From positions 1-14,822 of the forward strand of contig SLAD01000273.1 in NCBI GenBank assembly GCA_007126995.1: a stretch of 14,822 bases of DNA, read 5' to 3'. A program made the position numbers and the translations under genes. This stretch comes from Kiritimatiellia bacterium (lineage in GTDB: Bacteria > Verrucomicrobiota > Kiritimatiellia > SLAD01). Each line of letters starts with the position of its first letter. Position 1 is the first letter of the stretch. The notes under the pieces were generated by a model. It saw only the letters and a program-made list of their open reading frames with translations. It made no database searches and was not told the origin of the DNA. Positions 1-8,269 of this stretch are shown here, in pieces.

Positions 1-2
1 CC

Positions 3-3000
3 TTGGCCGCCGCAAAGGATGATGACTTTATTGATGGAACCGCCACTATCCGGATCAGTGGGCCCGGCGTGGTGCCGGCGTATGTGACCGCCATTGAGAT
101 TGATAACGACGTGGGCCTGCTCGCGTCCGTGTCTTCGCTCCATGTGGACGAAGGGGATACGAACGCGTTCACCTTGGTGCTGAGCCGGGAGCCCACCCAC
201 GATGTCACCGTAACGGCGTCGCGCATTTCGGGGTCGGACATTCTTTACGTAGATGGCGCAGATGAGTTCGTGTTCACACCCGCTAAGTGGTCGACTCCGC
301 AAACCGTCTTCATCGCGTCCGGGACGGATGAAGACCACGAGAACGATATCGCCGTATTCCGGTGTGCCTCGCCCGATGTCGTGAATGATGCCGACATTGA
401 GGTGACGCAGATTGACAAGGACCGCACCGTGGTCGCCGAGGGCAAGTTGATGGCGTGGGAATTTACGAATATATCGCCCGCTGCCAATGTGCCGGAGACC
501 AACGCCTATTTTGTCGCAGACGGCTTGCTGGATCTCGATCCCGCCGCCGTGTTGAAGGCCAGTGAAGATGCGCTCACCGTAAGTGTTGCCAACGCCGTAG
601 CCTCGCGCGGGCACAACGTTCCCACCCTCGCGGACGCGCTGGCGAGCGGTCGCTACTATTCGTGGATCGTGGAGTCGGCGGTGGGGCATGATATGACGCT
701 GACATCCGTCACCTTCCGCACCAAGAGCCAGGATGCCATTCAAGCCGTCCTCTTTAGTTCCGTTACTGGATTCGATGATGGCGACGAACTGGCCACCGCG
801 CCTGCAGATTTGCAATTTACGACCGTGGATTTGTCGGGCAATCCGGCGTTCGCGAATCTGGACGAGGCGGTAGAGTTTCGCATTTACGGCTACGGTGCCG
901 GTACGCAGTGGCAATATATGATTATCGGCAATTCCTACTCCCCGTCGAGCGGAGACGATATTCAGGTTTTCGGACAGGTCTTCCAGAACTTGGCCCTTCC
1001 CGAGTTAGCCGTCAGCACAACCAGCATCATCGTCCCGGAAGGGGGCACCGAAAGTTTTTTCGTCCGTTTTGAGTCTGAGCCCACCGGCGTATGGACGGTG
1101 GCCACCACGCGCGTTGCCGGTGATGCGGATTTTACGGTGGCCAGCGGCGCCAGTCTGGTATTCGACCAATCCAACTGGTCGGATTGGCAGGAAGTCGTGA
1201 TTGCCAAGGCCAATGATCCTGATTTTATCGAGGATACGGCCACGTTCCGCAGTCTGATCGTCGGTACCGCCAACTATGCCGATATCGTAGTGACGGAAAT
1301 CGAAAATGATCTCGGCGTGGAACTGTCCGTTGATCAAATGGCCATTCACGAAGGCACGTCATCGAACATCCAAGTGCGTCTGCCGCGTGATCCCGGGGAG
1401 CCGATTGAGGTCACGATCACGAAGGAGGCCGGTGACCCGGACCTGACGCTGGTCTCCAGCGCAACACTCAATTTCAATTCCGCGAATTGGTCCGATTGGC
1501 AAACGGTGACCTTCGCGGCGGCAGAAGACGACGACGCCGTGGACGGCGCGGCACTCTTCAGTTTCGGTGGCGGCGACCTGATTACCGTTTACCTGCGTGT
1601 GACGGAAATCGACAACGACGATCCACCGGAAGGGATGATCGGTCCGCCACGCGCGGATTGGCGCTTGCACGCGCTGGACGCGGACGCCTCCGCGAATGCC
1701 GCCGCAATTCACGCCGCGTTAACCAGCGGGACGGACGGCGCGATGTCCACGGGCGGGCAGACGGCCTGGATTTCGGCTCAGATTCCGCCCTTGGCGAACC
1801 CGGCCATGCTGACGTTTGAGGCGGACACCTTAATTTCCGGCGCGGCGATTCAATCGTTCGATTCAACCGATGGCGTAGACGGCACGTGGGAGGCGATACC
1901 GCTCGAAATTCATCAGCCGAACTCGGGTGCGAACCGGTTGCAAAAACTGGACATCGACTGGGGGCCACCCCGCTGGATTCGATTGGCGATTACCAATAAT
2001 TCAGCCAGTGCGTTCAACATGGACAGCATCGGATTATACCAGCTTGAACCCGGCGGCTGGAATGATTACTGGGTCATTGTCGGCGCGTCCATTCAGGAAT
2101 GGTCGGTCCGCAATATGACGTTTAAGGGGCTGGTTCAAACCAACTACAACCATGATCCCGTCATCTTCAATGTTGCGGTCGCCGGATACACCGCCGGTGG
2201 AATCAGGAGCAAGCTGGGCAGCGATCTGACGCGGCATCCGTACGCGCGCTATATCGCGTTGGCGGGCGGCGGCAACAATATCACCGCCCATCGCCCGTGG
2301 GATGGCGGCGCGACGACGTTGTCGAACGACCTACGCGGCTCGCTGGAAATGATTGTGTCCTCCAACCGTGTACCGATCCTGGCGCGATTATCCTTTCGCA
2401 TCTACAACACGGAGCCGGTATGTGATCCCGCCAACGTGCCCGGCAGCGAAATCTATGGGTCCGTGCCCTATGTGGAGAACATTTATGACCCGTTGATTGC
2501 CGAGTTCTGTCCGCTCTTCATCGATCCGAACACGGGCAAAGGACGCGTGGACGGTTACACCCACTTCTTTGAAAATCAGCATCATTTATCGCACGACGGA
2601 GTGCATCCGAACGCGGACGGTCAATACGCCTGGAACGTTCTTTGGGCCGAAGGGGCGGGTGCCGTTGTCTACTCCACCAACTACATAATGCCCATTGCGA
2701 TTCAAGCCAGTACGAACACCATCACCGTGGAGCAAGGAGAGACGGAGACGTTTCAAGTCCGCCTGGCCGCCGAGCCGGACGGAGTGGTGACGGCAGCTGT
2801 GTCGCGAACAAGCGGGAACGAGAATCTAACCGTGCAGTCGGGCGCAGAATTGGTCTTCGACGAGACGGATTGGGATGACTGGCAGACGGTCACCATTGCC
2901 GCCGCTGCCGAAAGTGGTCTGGAAAGCGCGGTCTTTACGGTCAGCGGAATGGGACTGATGCCCTCGACCGTTACCGCACAGCTGCCGGCCGCAGCAGGGT

Positions 3001-4055
3001 TGTTGTACTACGAAGGGTTTGACTACGAACAAGGCATCAATCTGCATGGGGCCAATGGAGGCGAGGGGTGGGGCGGTGCCTGGGATAAGGGGGGCGGCAT
3101 TGCCGGCGACGTTTTAGCGGAGGGGTTAACCTACTCGGACGGCGACAGGGATCTGGTTGTGGACGGTCGATCCGCCATCAACGCGAACACGTTTACAGCC
3201 TATGTCCGTCCGTTGAGCCAAACCTATGCATCGGCCGATGACACGACGTTGTGGGTCAGCTTTTTGGCCTATGGCGTGGGCGATACAACACGGGTGATCG
3301 AATTCACGGATGCCGCCGGCGGACAAAATCGATTAAGCATCGGCACCCACGGCAGCGCGACCGCTGAGTGGCAGGCCGGTCTGCAGCGTTATAGCGGTGG
3401 CACTAGTACCGGTGTGGACCATTCCACAAACGCCGCCAGCCCTGATCTCATCGTGGCGCGACTGCAGTTGAATCCAGCGGCTGACGATGTGTTTGATGTG
3501 TGGGTGAACCCGGCGCTTAGTGAAGCACCTGCGGGCGAAGGAGATGCGAGACGAACAGGGACTTGGTCGTTTGACCGCTTGCGCTTCATCGCGCATGCCG
3601 CGAATGCGCTGGGCATTGATGAAATTCGCATTGGCCAGACGTGGAGCGATGTGACGCTATCCACCGGCGGCGATCCCGGCGAGCTGTATAACGATGGCGT
3701 GCCGTTTTCCTGGTTGGAACTGCACAACTACGATCCGGAAACCGTGGACGTCAATAGCGTGATGGCGTCGAACCTCGTCAACACGCTCAAGGAAGCGTAT
3801 GTCGCGGATTTGGATCCTAACGATCCCTCGGCATTCTTTATGATTGCGGACACGCTGGTCTCGCCCGATGGTTTTGTTTTGCAATGGCCGTACATTTCAG
3901 GGCGGGTGTACAGTGTCCATTGGACCACGAATCTGGCGGAAACGGATTTCGTGCTGCTACAGAGCAATATCGTGACGGGCGTATATACGGATACCGTTCA
4001 TGCGGTGACGAAAGATCGTGGCTACTACCGAATTGATGTACAGTTGACTGAGTGA
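3..4055 (+). CDS. Giant secreted SGNH/GDSL-type hydrolase with Calx-beta-like repeats (5' partial)
   Basis: The reading frame is open to the left edge and begins in the middle of a repeat, so the true start and signal peptide lie outside; the TTG at 3 is not a credible start. Visible order by approximate residue: end of one Calx-beta-like repeat (1-37), a full repeat (38-142), a beta-sandwich (143-327), two more repeats (332-540) with the recurring pattern EG..F.V.L..P / NW.DWQ.V / E.DND, a discoidin-like sandwich (555-685), an SGNH hydrolase core (685-895), a fourth repeat (897-999), a LamG-like domain beginning YEGFDY (1000-1228), and a C-terminal region with DPNDPS and a beta domain. The SGNH blocks are present: VGAS with nucleophile Ser696, Gly728 in block II, GGGNN (Asn758) in block III, and D-G-V-H (Asp865, His868) in block V. 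The family cleaves esters, often acetyl groups on polysaccharides; this substrate is unknown. It is probably extracellular or surface bound. Confidence 0.85.
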   Translation: MAAAKDDDFIDGTATIRISGPGVVPAYVTAIEIDNDVGLLASVSSLHVDEGDTNAFTLVLSREPTHDVTVTASRISGSDILYVDGADEFVFTPAKWSTPQTVFIASGTDEDHENDIAVFRCASPDVVNDADIEVTQIDKDRTVVAEGKLMAWEFTNISPAANVPETNAYFVADGLLDLDPAAVLKASEDALTVSVANAVASRGHNVPTLADALASGRYYSWIVESAVGHDMTLTSVTFRTKSQDAIQAVLFSSVTGFDDGDELATAPADLQFTTVDLSGNPAFANLDEAVEFRIYGYGAGTQWQYMIIGNSYSPSSGDDIQVFGQVFQNLALPELAVSTTSIIVPEGGTESFFVRFESEPTGVWTVATTRVAGDADFTVASGASLVFDQSNWSDWQEVVIAKANDPDFIEDTATFRSLIVGTANYADIVVTEIENDLGVELSVDQMAIHEGTSSNIQVRLPRDPGEPIEVTITKEAGDPDLTLVSSATLNFNSANWSDWQTVTFAAAEDDDAVDGAALFSFGGGDLITVYLRVTEIDNDDPPEGMIGPPRADWRLHALDADASANAAAIHAALTSGTDGAMSTGGQTAWISAQIPPLANPAMLTFEADTLISGAAIQSFDSTDGVDGTWEAIPLEIHQPNSGANRLQKLDIDWGPPRWIRLAITNNSASAFNMDSIGLYQLEPGGWNDYWVIVGASIQEWSVRNMTFKGLVQTNYNHDPVIFNVAVAGYTAGGIRSKLGSDLTRHPYARYIALAGGGNNITAHRPWDGGATTLSNDLRGSLEMIVSSNRVPILARLSFRIYNTEPVCDPANVPGSEIYGSVPYVENIYDPLIAEFCPLFIDPNTGKGRVDGYTHFFENQHHLSHDGVHPNADGQYAWNVLWAEGAGAVVYSTNYIMPIAIQASTNTITVEQGETETFQVRLAAEPDGVVTAAVSRTSGNENLTVQSGAELVFDETDWDDWQTVTIAAAAESGLESAVFTVSGMGLMPSTVTAQLPAAAGLLYYEGFDYEQGINLHGANGGEGWGGAWDKGGGIAGDVLAEGLTYSDGDRDLVVDGRSAINANTFTAYVRPLSQTYASADDTTLWVSFLAYGVGDTTRVIEFTDAAGGQNRLSIGTHGSATAEWQAGLQRYSGGTSTGVDHSTNAASPDLIVARLQLNPAADDVFDVWVNPALSEAPAGEGDARRTGTWSFDRLRFIAHAANALGIDEIRIGQTWSDVTLSTGGDPGELYNDGVPFSWLELHNYDPETVDVNSVMASNLVNTLKEAYVADLDPNDPSAFFMIADTLVSPDGFVLQWPYISGRVYSVHWTTNLAETDFVLLQSNIVTGVYTDTVHAVTKDRGYYRIDVQLTE

Positions 4056-4077
4056 GCGCGCAGAGGTGTGGGCTCCT

Positions 4078-4108
4078 TGTCGCATAAGCGTAAGGCTCTG
4101 TCGCGTAA
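4078..4108 (+). promoter_or_regulatory. Possible tandem binding site upstream of lipoprotein gene
   Basis: Within the 124-bp gap after the SGNH protein gene, the 10-mer TGTCGCATAA (4078-4087) recurs as TGTCGCGTAA (4099-4108), 21 bp apart start to start, about two helical turns. A TATACA hexamer follows at 4114-4119 but has no convincing -35 partner. This could be a direct-repeat operator for the 4180 operon or chance. No terminator hairpin with a T tract was seen in the gap. Confidence 0.2.
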
Positions 4109-4165
4109 TGGTCTATACAGGCCTATGGTCACGGTGTTCTAATGTCATCAGAATGTAAGTAGAGT

Positions 4166-4171
4166 GGAGAG
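4166..4171 (+). promoter_or_regulatory. Ribosome binding site for GTG-started lipoprotein gene
   Basis: GGAGAG lies 8 nt before the GTG at 4180. It decides the start: the nearby ATG at 4178 is followed at once by TGA and cannot begin the gene, while the GTG frame gives an intact lipoprotein signal peptide. Confidence 0.6.
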
Positions 4172-4179
4172 TTGCGGAT

Positions 4180-4821
4180 GTGAAAAGGTGTAAACGCTAT
4201 CTGAGTATCCCATTAATCTGCATCCTGAGTCTGGCCTTTATCGGTTGTGGGGAGAGGCGGCCCGTGAATCTCGGGGAAGCGGATATTACCGCCCTGGGTG
4301 CAGGCGTTGGCCGTGAGCTGCGTGAGGATTTGGGACGTGGCGATACGATGTTGGTTTTCGGTATTCCCCAAGCACACGCCAATGCAGAAGCCATGGAGCG
4401 GGCGATTGTAAGGGGGTTGGAGCATCAGCTCAAGGAGGTCGGTGCGAGAGTGGAGCGGGTGCGCTATACCGATGAAGAGTATGAGGCCTATATGCGCGGC
4501 CGACATGAAACATTGCATGCCGATTTCGCCGCCACGGCAATGAAACGGTATCAAGCCCGATCTCCCAAGGCGATTATGTCGTTGGTCGGATGGCCTGCGC
4601 CGGATCAATCATTCCTCCCGCAAGACATCACATTTGTCGGTGTGTCGTGGACGTGGGGAGAAGATCCCGACTCCTGGTTGCCCATGTTCGACCGAGTGTT
4701 GGTTGTCAATTCCCTGCACGGACCAATTACGGGACGTCCAAGCCGGCACGCGCTCAGGCGTCCAGAACAGGTCTTGGGCTGGTTTGATGATCGGTTTGAA
4801 GTCGTGAGAGGGGGGAGCTAA
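4180..4821 (+). CDS. Small lipoprotein of unknown function
   Basis: This 213-residue protein starts with GTG. The N-terminus has Lys/Arg residues (K2, R3, K5, R6), a hydrophobic stretch from about residue 8 to 21, and a lipobox-like A-F-I-G-C ending at Cys23, so it should be exported and lipid anchored. The mature part alternates hydrophobic strands (MLVFGI, IMSLVGW, ITFVGVSW, VLVVNSL) with charged helices, which suggests an alpha/beta periplasmic fold, but I do not recognise a family. Its TAA shares a base with the ATG of the pseudopilin gene (TAATG), so the two are probably translated in a coupled way and may work together at the envelope. Function is not assigned. Confidence 0.8.
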   Translation: MKRCKRYLSIPLICILSLAFIGCGERRPVNLGEADITALGAGVGRELREDLGRGDTMLVFGIPQAHANAEAMERAIVRGLEHQLKEVGARVERVRYTDEEYEAYMRGRHETLHADFAATAMKRYQARSPKAIMSLVGWPAPDQSFLPQDITFVGVSWTWGEDPDSWLPMFDRVLVVNSLHGPITGRPSRHALRRPEQVLGWFDDRFEVVRGGS

Positions 4822-5606
4822 TGACGCGGCGCACAACCGATGCTTTCACGCTGGTAGAACTGCTGGTAGTCATGGCGATTCTCGCAGTGCTCGTTGCGCT
4901 GCTTGTGCCGGGCATCCGCTCAATGATGGAGCGGGGGGCGAGAGCCCAAAGTGCAAGCAACATGCGTCAGATTGGTGCGGCGGTCGGTTTCTGGGTGGCG
5001 GAGTGGCATCGTTTGCCTCCTTTTCGGATTCAGGATATTGAGTACTCCCGCGAAACGTTAGGGGGGCCAGGCCAGAGCTGGACCGATTACAGTATACTCG
5101 GCCAATATCTGGGCAACCCGCGTGATTATAGTTCAGATGGCATTGTTTCCGAGCATTCGGCTCTGTTTACCCCCGGGGATCGCGAGCGTAACCCTTTCAG
5201 TTACAACTTGGAACCCGGCTACGCGATCACCAGTTACGGGATGAACACGCAGATCTCAGGCGAATTGACCCCCCAACAAGTCAGCCAAGGCGTGACCTTG
5301 CGTAATTTCGGACATCCGATCGCCCGCATTACCCCGACACGAACTATTTTGGCGATCGAGGCGCACTGCAATGCGTGGAATCCCGGTTGGGGTAATCCCC
5401 CACCTTGTTATGGCTTGCCAGAACCCATCGGAGGATTCTCTTGGTCGCCAGGTGCGCCTAACAGCATCTCTAGTTGGGCGATGCGATTTCGAAATCAACA
5501 GGGTGCCCATGTCCTCTTCGTGGATGGACATGTTGAATTTGTCGCGGGCGATGAATTGAGAGAACGAGTGGCTGACGGTTCGTATCTCCTGCGCCCTCCC
5601 AATTGA
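4821..5606 (+). CDS. Type II secretion/type IV pilus-like pseudopilin (prepilin-type N-terminus)
   Basis: The 261-residue product has a short basic leader (R3, R4), then FTLVELLVV with Phe9 as the expected first mature residue and Glu13 as the conserved Glu5, followed by a hydrophobic helix to about residue 30. This is the class III signal cut by prepilin peptidase, although the residue before Phe9 is Ala rather than the usual Gly. The C-terminal part carries FVDGHVEF (residues 233-240), typical of PVC-group prepilin proteins with the H-X9-DG motif; here Asn225 stands where the His would be. Family members are numerous per genome in PVC bacteria and often sit alone next to carbohydrate-degradation genes. 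The ATG overlaps the lipoprotein stop and is preceded by a purine-rich stretch (4806-4817). A role in a secretion pseudopilus or surface assembly is inferred only. Confidence 0.85.
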   Translation: MTRRTTDAFTLVELLVVMAILAVLVALLVPGIRSMMERGARAQSASNMRQIGAAVGFWVAEWHRLPPFRIQDIEYSRETLGGPGQSWTDYSILGQYLGNPRDYSSDGIVSEHSALFTPGDRERNPFSYNLEPGYAITSYGMNTQISGELTPQQVSQGVTLRNFGHPIARITPTRTILAIEAHCNAWNPGWGNPPPCYGLPEPIGGFSWSPGAPNSISSWAMRFRNQQGAHVLFVDGHVEFVAGDELRERVADGSYLLRPPN

Positions 5607-5624
5607 GAATGAACAGATGTTCGG

Positions 5625-7967
5625 ATGTCCATGCAATATCAGTCCAGCACCTCTGTCGGCGAACCCGCCCGAAATCTATCCATCCACGAACCCATTGATC
5701 GCGCCGCGTGGCTCTGGCATCCGTCCGTAGCGGTCGACGAGCCCGCGTTCCTGCGTTTTCGCTGTCCCTTTGAAAGCGATGGGACGCCGCTGCGTTTTCA
5801 TGTTACGGCGGATCAGCACTTCGTCCTCTTTCTAGACGGTCGACGGATCGCGCGCGGACCGGCCCGGAGCGATGTCCCGCACTGGTTTTACGCATCCGTT
5901 GAGTGTGCGTTGTCTGCCGGTCCCCACGTACTCGAGGCCGAGGTGTGGTGGATCGGCGCGCATGCCCCGCTATCCATCATGACCCATCGGGGCGGATTTG
6001 CGCTTTACGCAGACGAACCCTATCGGGATGCGATCTCCACAGGGCGCGCGCCATGGCGCGTGGCACGAAGGCGGGGCACATCGTTCAGCAAGCATGAGGT
6101 GGAGGCTTATGTTGTGGTTGGCGACCGTTTGCACGTGGATGCCGCCGAATGGCATCGATCCGGCAAGGAATGGACCGATCCGGTGGTGATTCGTTCTCCG
6201 GTTATCAGTAATGCATTCGGCGTGGACGGTGTAGGCGGATGGAAATGCTATCTAGACGCGGTGCCTCCCTTGACGGATACGCGCTACGCCGACGGGCGGG
6301 TGCGTGCGCTGATTGCGGATGATGAAGCCGGCGTGGCGGTGACGGAGGCGCACGTAGCGGATGGACGCATTCAGAATTGGCAGGCCCTGATAAGCGAAGG
6401 ACGATCCGTCGAGGTCCCCCCCCGCGCGCGCTGGGCGGTCTTATGGGATCTCGAACAGTACTGCTGCGGCTATTATGCCGTGCGTATGCGAAACGGGGCA
6501 GGTAGCCGCATCGCATGCCGCTGGGCGGAAAGCCTGTACGCACCGGGCACGATGGACAAGGGGAATCGTGACGAGGTCGTGGGCAAAGTTTTTCGCGGCT
6601 TGGGCGACTCGTACACTACGGATGGGGCACTCCGCGAATGGACGCCCTATTGGGTGGGTGCCGGACGTTATCTCATGTTGGAGATACAGACCGGTGACGA
6701 GCCCTTGTCGATTGAAGATTGGCACGTTCAGGAACAGCGCTACCCGCTGGAACTGAGCGCCAAGCTGGACTTGGCCGACCCTGAGTTGCATGGTGTGATT
6801 CCGCTGTGCATGCGCGCCTTGCAGTGCAGCAGTCACGATCACCTGATGGATTGCCCGCATTACGAGCAACTCATGTATGTCGGCGATACCCGCTTGGAAT
6901 TGCTCACCCTTTACGCCGTCACCGACGATTCACGGCTGGCGGAACGATGCTTGACCTTACAGGACTATTCGCGTGCGCCGTTCGGATTCGTTGCCGGACG
7001 CTATCCGTCCCGCGAGGATCAATTATTGCCGGCCTTCTCCGCCATTGCGACGTGTTGCCTGCGGGATTATGCCTTGTGGCGTAGTAACGCGGATTTCGTC
7101 CGTGCCCGATTGCCGGGCATGCGGGCGAACCTGGACGCCTTTCTGCCCTATCGTGGTGCATCCGGATTGCTGGAAGAGCTGCCCGGCTGGGCATTTATTG
7201 ACTGGGTCGAGGAGTGGGAGAAGGGATGCGGACCGGGGCATAAAGGGGGATGCTGTGCTTTAACGAATCTGTTCTATCTGCTGGCCCTCCAAGCGGCAGC
7301 CGAATTGGAGCATCACTTCGGCGCCAAACGGTTGGCGCAATACTACAAAGAAGCGGCGGACGATCTAGGGAAAGCAATTCATCGCCGGTTTTGGAATCCG
7401 GCCAGACGGGCCATGGCGGATGATTTGGAGCAGCAGCATTACTCGCAGCACGGCCAGAGTTTGGCGGTCATCGCCGGATTGGTCCCGGACGCGCAAATGG
7501 CGCCGCTGATGAGGGGGACGCTACGCGCATCCGATTTTGCGCCCGCATCCATCTACTTCCGGCACTACGTCTTTGAAGCGTTGTTTCAGTCTAAGCTGGG
7601 GAAAGAACTACGCGCCGCGTACCAGCTATGGATCGACCTGAAAGAGCGCGGACTTTTCACGACCATCGAGCAAGACGAGCCGACCCGTTCAGATTGTCAT
7701 GGCTGGGGAGCACATGCGTTGTATCATTTGGTCGCCAGTCTGGCAGGTGTGCGCCCTGACGGTCCCGGGTTTGAGGGGATTCGGATTGCGCCCGTCCCGA
7801 ACGGACTGCACCGGATTGATCTGGATATACCGCATCCCCGCGGACGCGTGCGATTCGATGCAACGCGGGACAACGGCGTGTGGCACGGACGCGTTACGGT
7901 GCCGGCCGGCTGCCGGGTCGTGATGGCTTCGGACGTGCGCCTTGTGATAAGGGAAGAGGAGCTGTGA
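5625..7967 (+). CDS. GH78-type alpha-L-rhamnosidase-like glycoside hydrolase
   Basis: This 780-residue protein has no signal peptide and is probably cytoplasmic. The N-terminal third is rich in beta strands (AWLWHP..., FLDGRRIARGP) as in the sandwich domains of GH78 enzymes; the (alpha/alpha)6 barrel occupies roughly 380-710; a short beta domain closes it (FEGIRIAPVP onwards). The key GH78 acidic block is present as DCPHYEQLMYVGD: Asp409, Glu414 and Asp421 keep the +5 and +12 spacing of the Asp567/Glu572/Asp579 block known from Bacillus RhaB. The late motif reads DCHGWGAHALYHL (His692), without an obvious Glu at the place of the RhaB general base Glu841, so activity on rhamnosides is likely but not certain. 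It begins 18 nt after the pseudopilin gene, so co-transcription with 4180-5606 is plausible. No good Shine-Dalgarno precedes ATG 5625; ATG 5631 is an alternative. Confidence 0.82.
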   Translation: MSMQYQSSTSVGEPARNLSIHEPIDRAAWLWHPSVAVDEPAFLRFRCPFESDGTPLRFHVTADQHFVLFLDGRRIARGPARSDVPHWFYASVECALSAGPHVLEAEVWWIGAHAPLSIMTHRGGFALYADEPYRDAISTGRAPWRVARRRGTSFSKHEVEAYVVVGDRLHVDAAEWHRSGKEWTDPVVIRSPVISNAFGVDGVGGWKCYLDAVPPLTDTRYADGRVRALIADDEAGVAVTEAHVADGRIQNWQALISEGRSVEVPPRARWAVLWDLEQYCCGYYAVRMRNGAGSRIACRWAESLYAPGTMDKGNRDEVVGKVFRGLGDSYTTDGALREWTPYWVGAGRYLMLEIQTGDEPLSIEDWHVQEQRYPLELSAKLDLADPELHGVIPLCMRALQCSSHDHLMDCPHYEQLMYVGDTRLELLTLYAVTDDSRLAERCLTLQDYSRAPFGFVAGRYPSREDQLLPAFSAIATCCLRDYALWRSNADFVRARLPGMRANLDAFLPYRGASGLLEELPGWAFIDWVEEWEKGCGPGHKGGCCALTNLFYLLALQAAAELEHHFGAKRLAQYYKEAADDLGKAIHRRFWNPARRAMADDLEQQHYSQHGQSLAVIAGLVPDAQMAPLMRGTLRASDFAPASIYFRHYVFEALFQSKLGKELRAAYQLWIDLKERGLFTTIEQDEPTRSDCHGWGAHALYHLVASLAGVRPDGPGFEGIRIAPVPNGLHRIDLDIPHPRGRVRFDATRDNGVWHGRVTVPAGCRVVMASDVRLVIREEEL

Positions 7968-7972
7968 GACTT

Positions 7973-8245
7973 GGGAACACGGGCATTCTTACCCATGGAA
8001 TTGCGAGAACAGGAATGCCCTTGCTCCGGATAATGGGAACATGGGCATTCTTGCCCGTGTGATTGCAAGGACAGGAATGCCTTGTTCCAGAAAACTGGGA
8101 ACACGGACATTCTTGTCCGTGATAATGCAAGGACAGGAATGTCCTTGCTCCGGATAATGGGAACATGGGCATTCTTGCCCATGGAATTGCGAGAACAGGA
8201 ATGCCCTATTCCAGAAAACTGGGAACACGGACATTCTTGTCCGTG
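7973..8245 (+). repeat. Left REP/BIME array, four 62-bp units plus a half-unit
   Basis: Units lie at 7973-8034, 8035-8096, 8097-8158 and 8159-8220, each exactly 62 bp, with a 25-bp half-unit at 8221-8245. Each unit holds two REPs facing each other: GGGAACA followed by a hairpin with TTCT loop, then a short spacer, then a hairpin with GGAA loop ending in GCTCC or TTCC. Read on the opposite strand, the second element resembles the first (GGAGCA..GGCATTCCTG against GGAACA..GGCATTCTTG). Perfect 8-bp stems occur at 8101-8120 and 8226-8245 (CACGGACATTCTTGTCCGTG) and at 8164-8183 (CATGGGCATTCTTGCCCATG). Tails between units alternate GGATAAT and AGAAAACT. The first unit is the most degenerate. No gene is encoded in this 302-bp gap. 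Confidence 0.88.
8128..8245 (+). repeat. 118-bp perfect direct repeat, left copy
   Basis: Base for base identical to 8977-9094, 849 bp downstream; identity breaks at both ends (G8127 against C8976, A8246 against T9095). It spans the last half of unit 3, all of unit 4 and the terminal half-unit. The lack of any difference suggests recent duplication or gene conversion between the two arrays. Confidence 0.88.
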
Positions 8246-8269
8246 AAGGAAAGAGACTGAACTGAGCAC

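Noticed and set aside
3..5. TTG as the true start of the SGNH protein
   Set aside because: The frame begins in the middle of a Calx-beta-like repeat and has no signal peptide, so the gene clearly starts upstream of the window.
5611..5622. Palindrome GAACAGATGTTC just before the GH78 start
   Set aside because: Five-bp arms occur often by chance, and nothing similar precedes the other genes.
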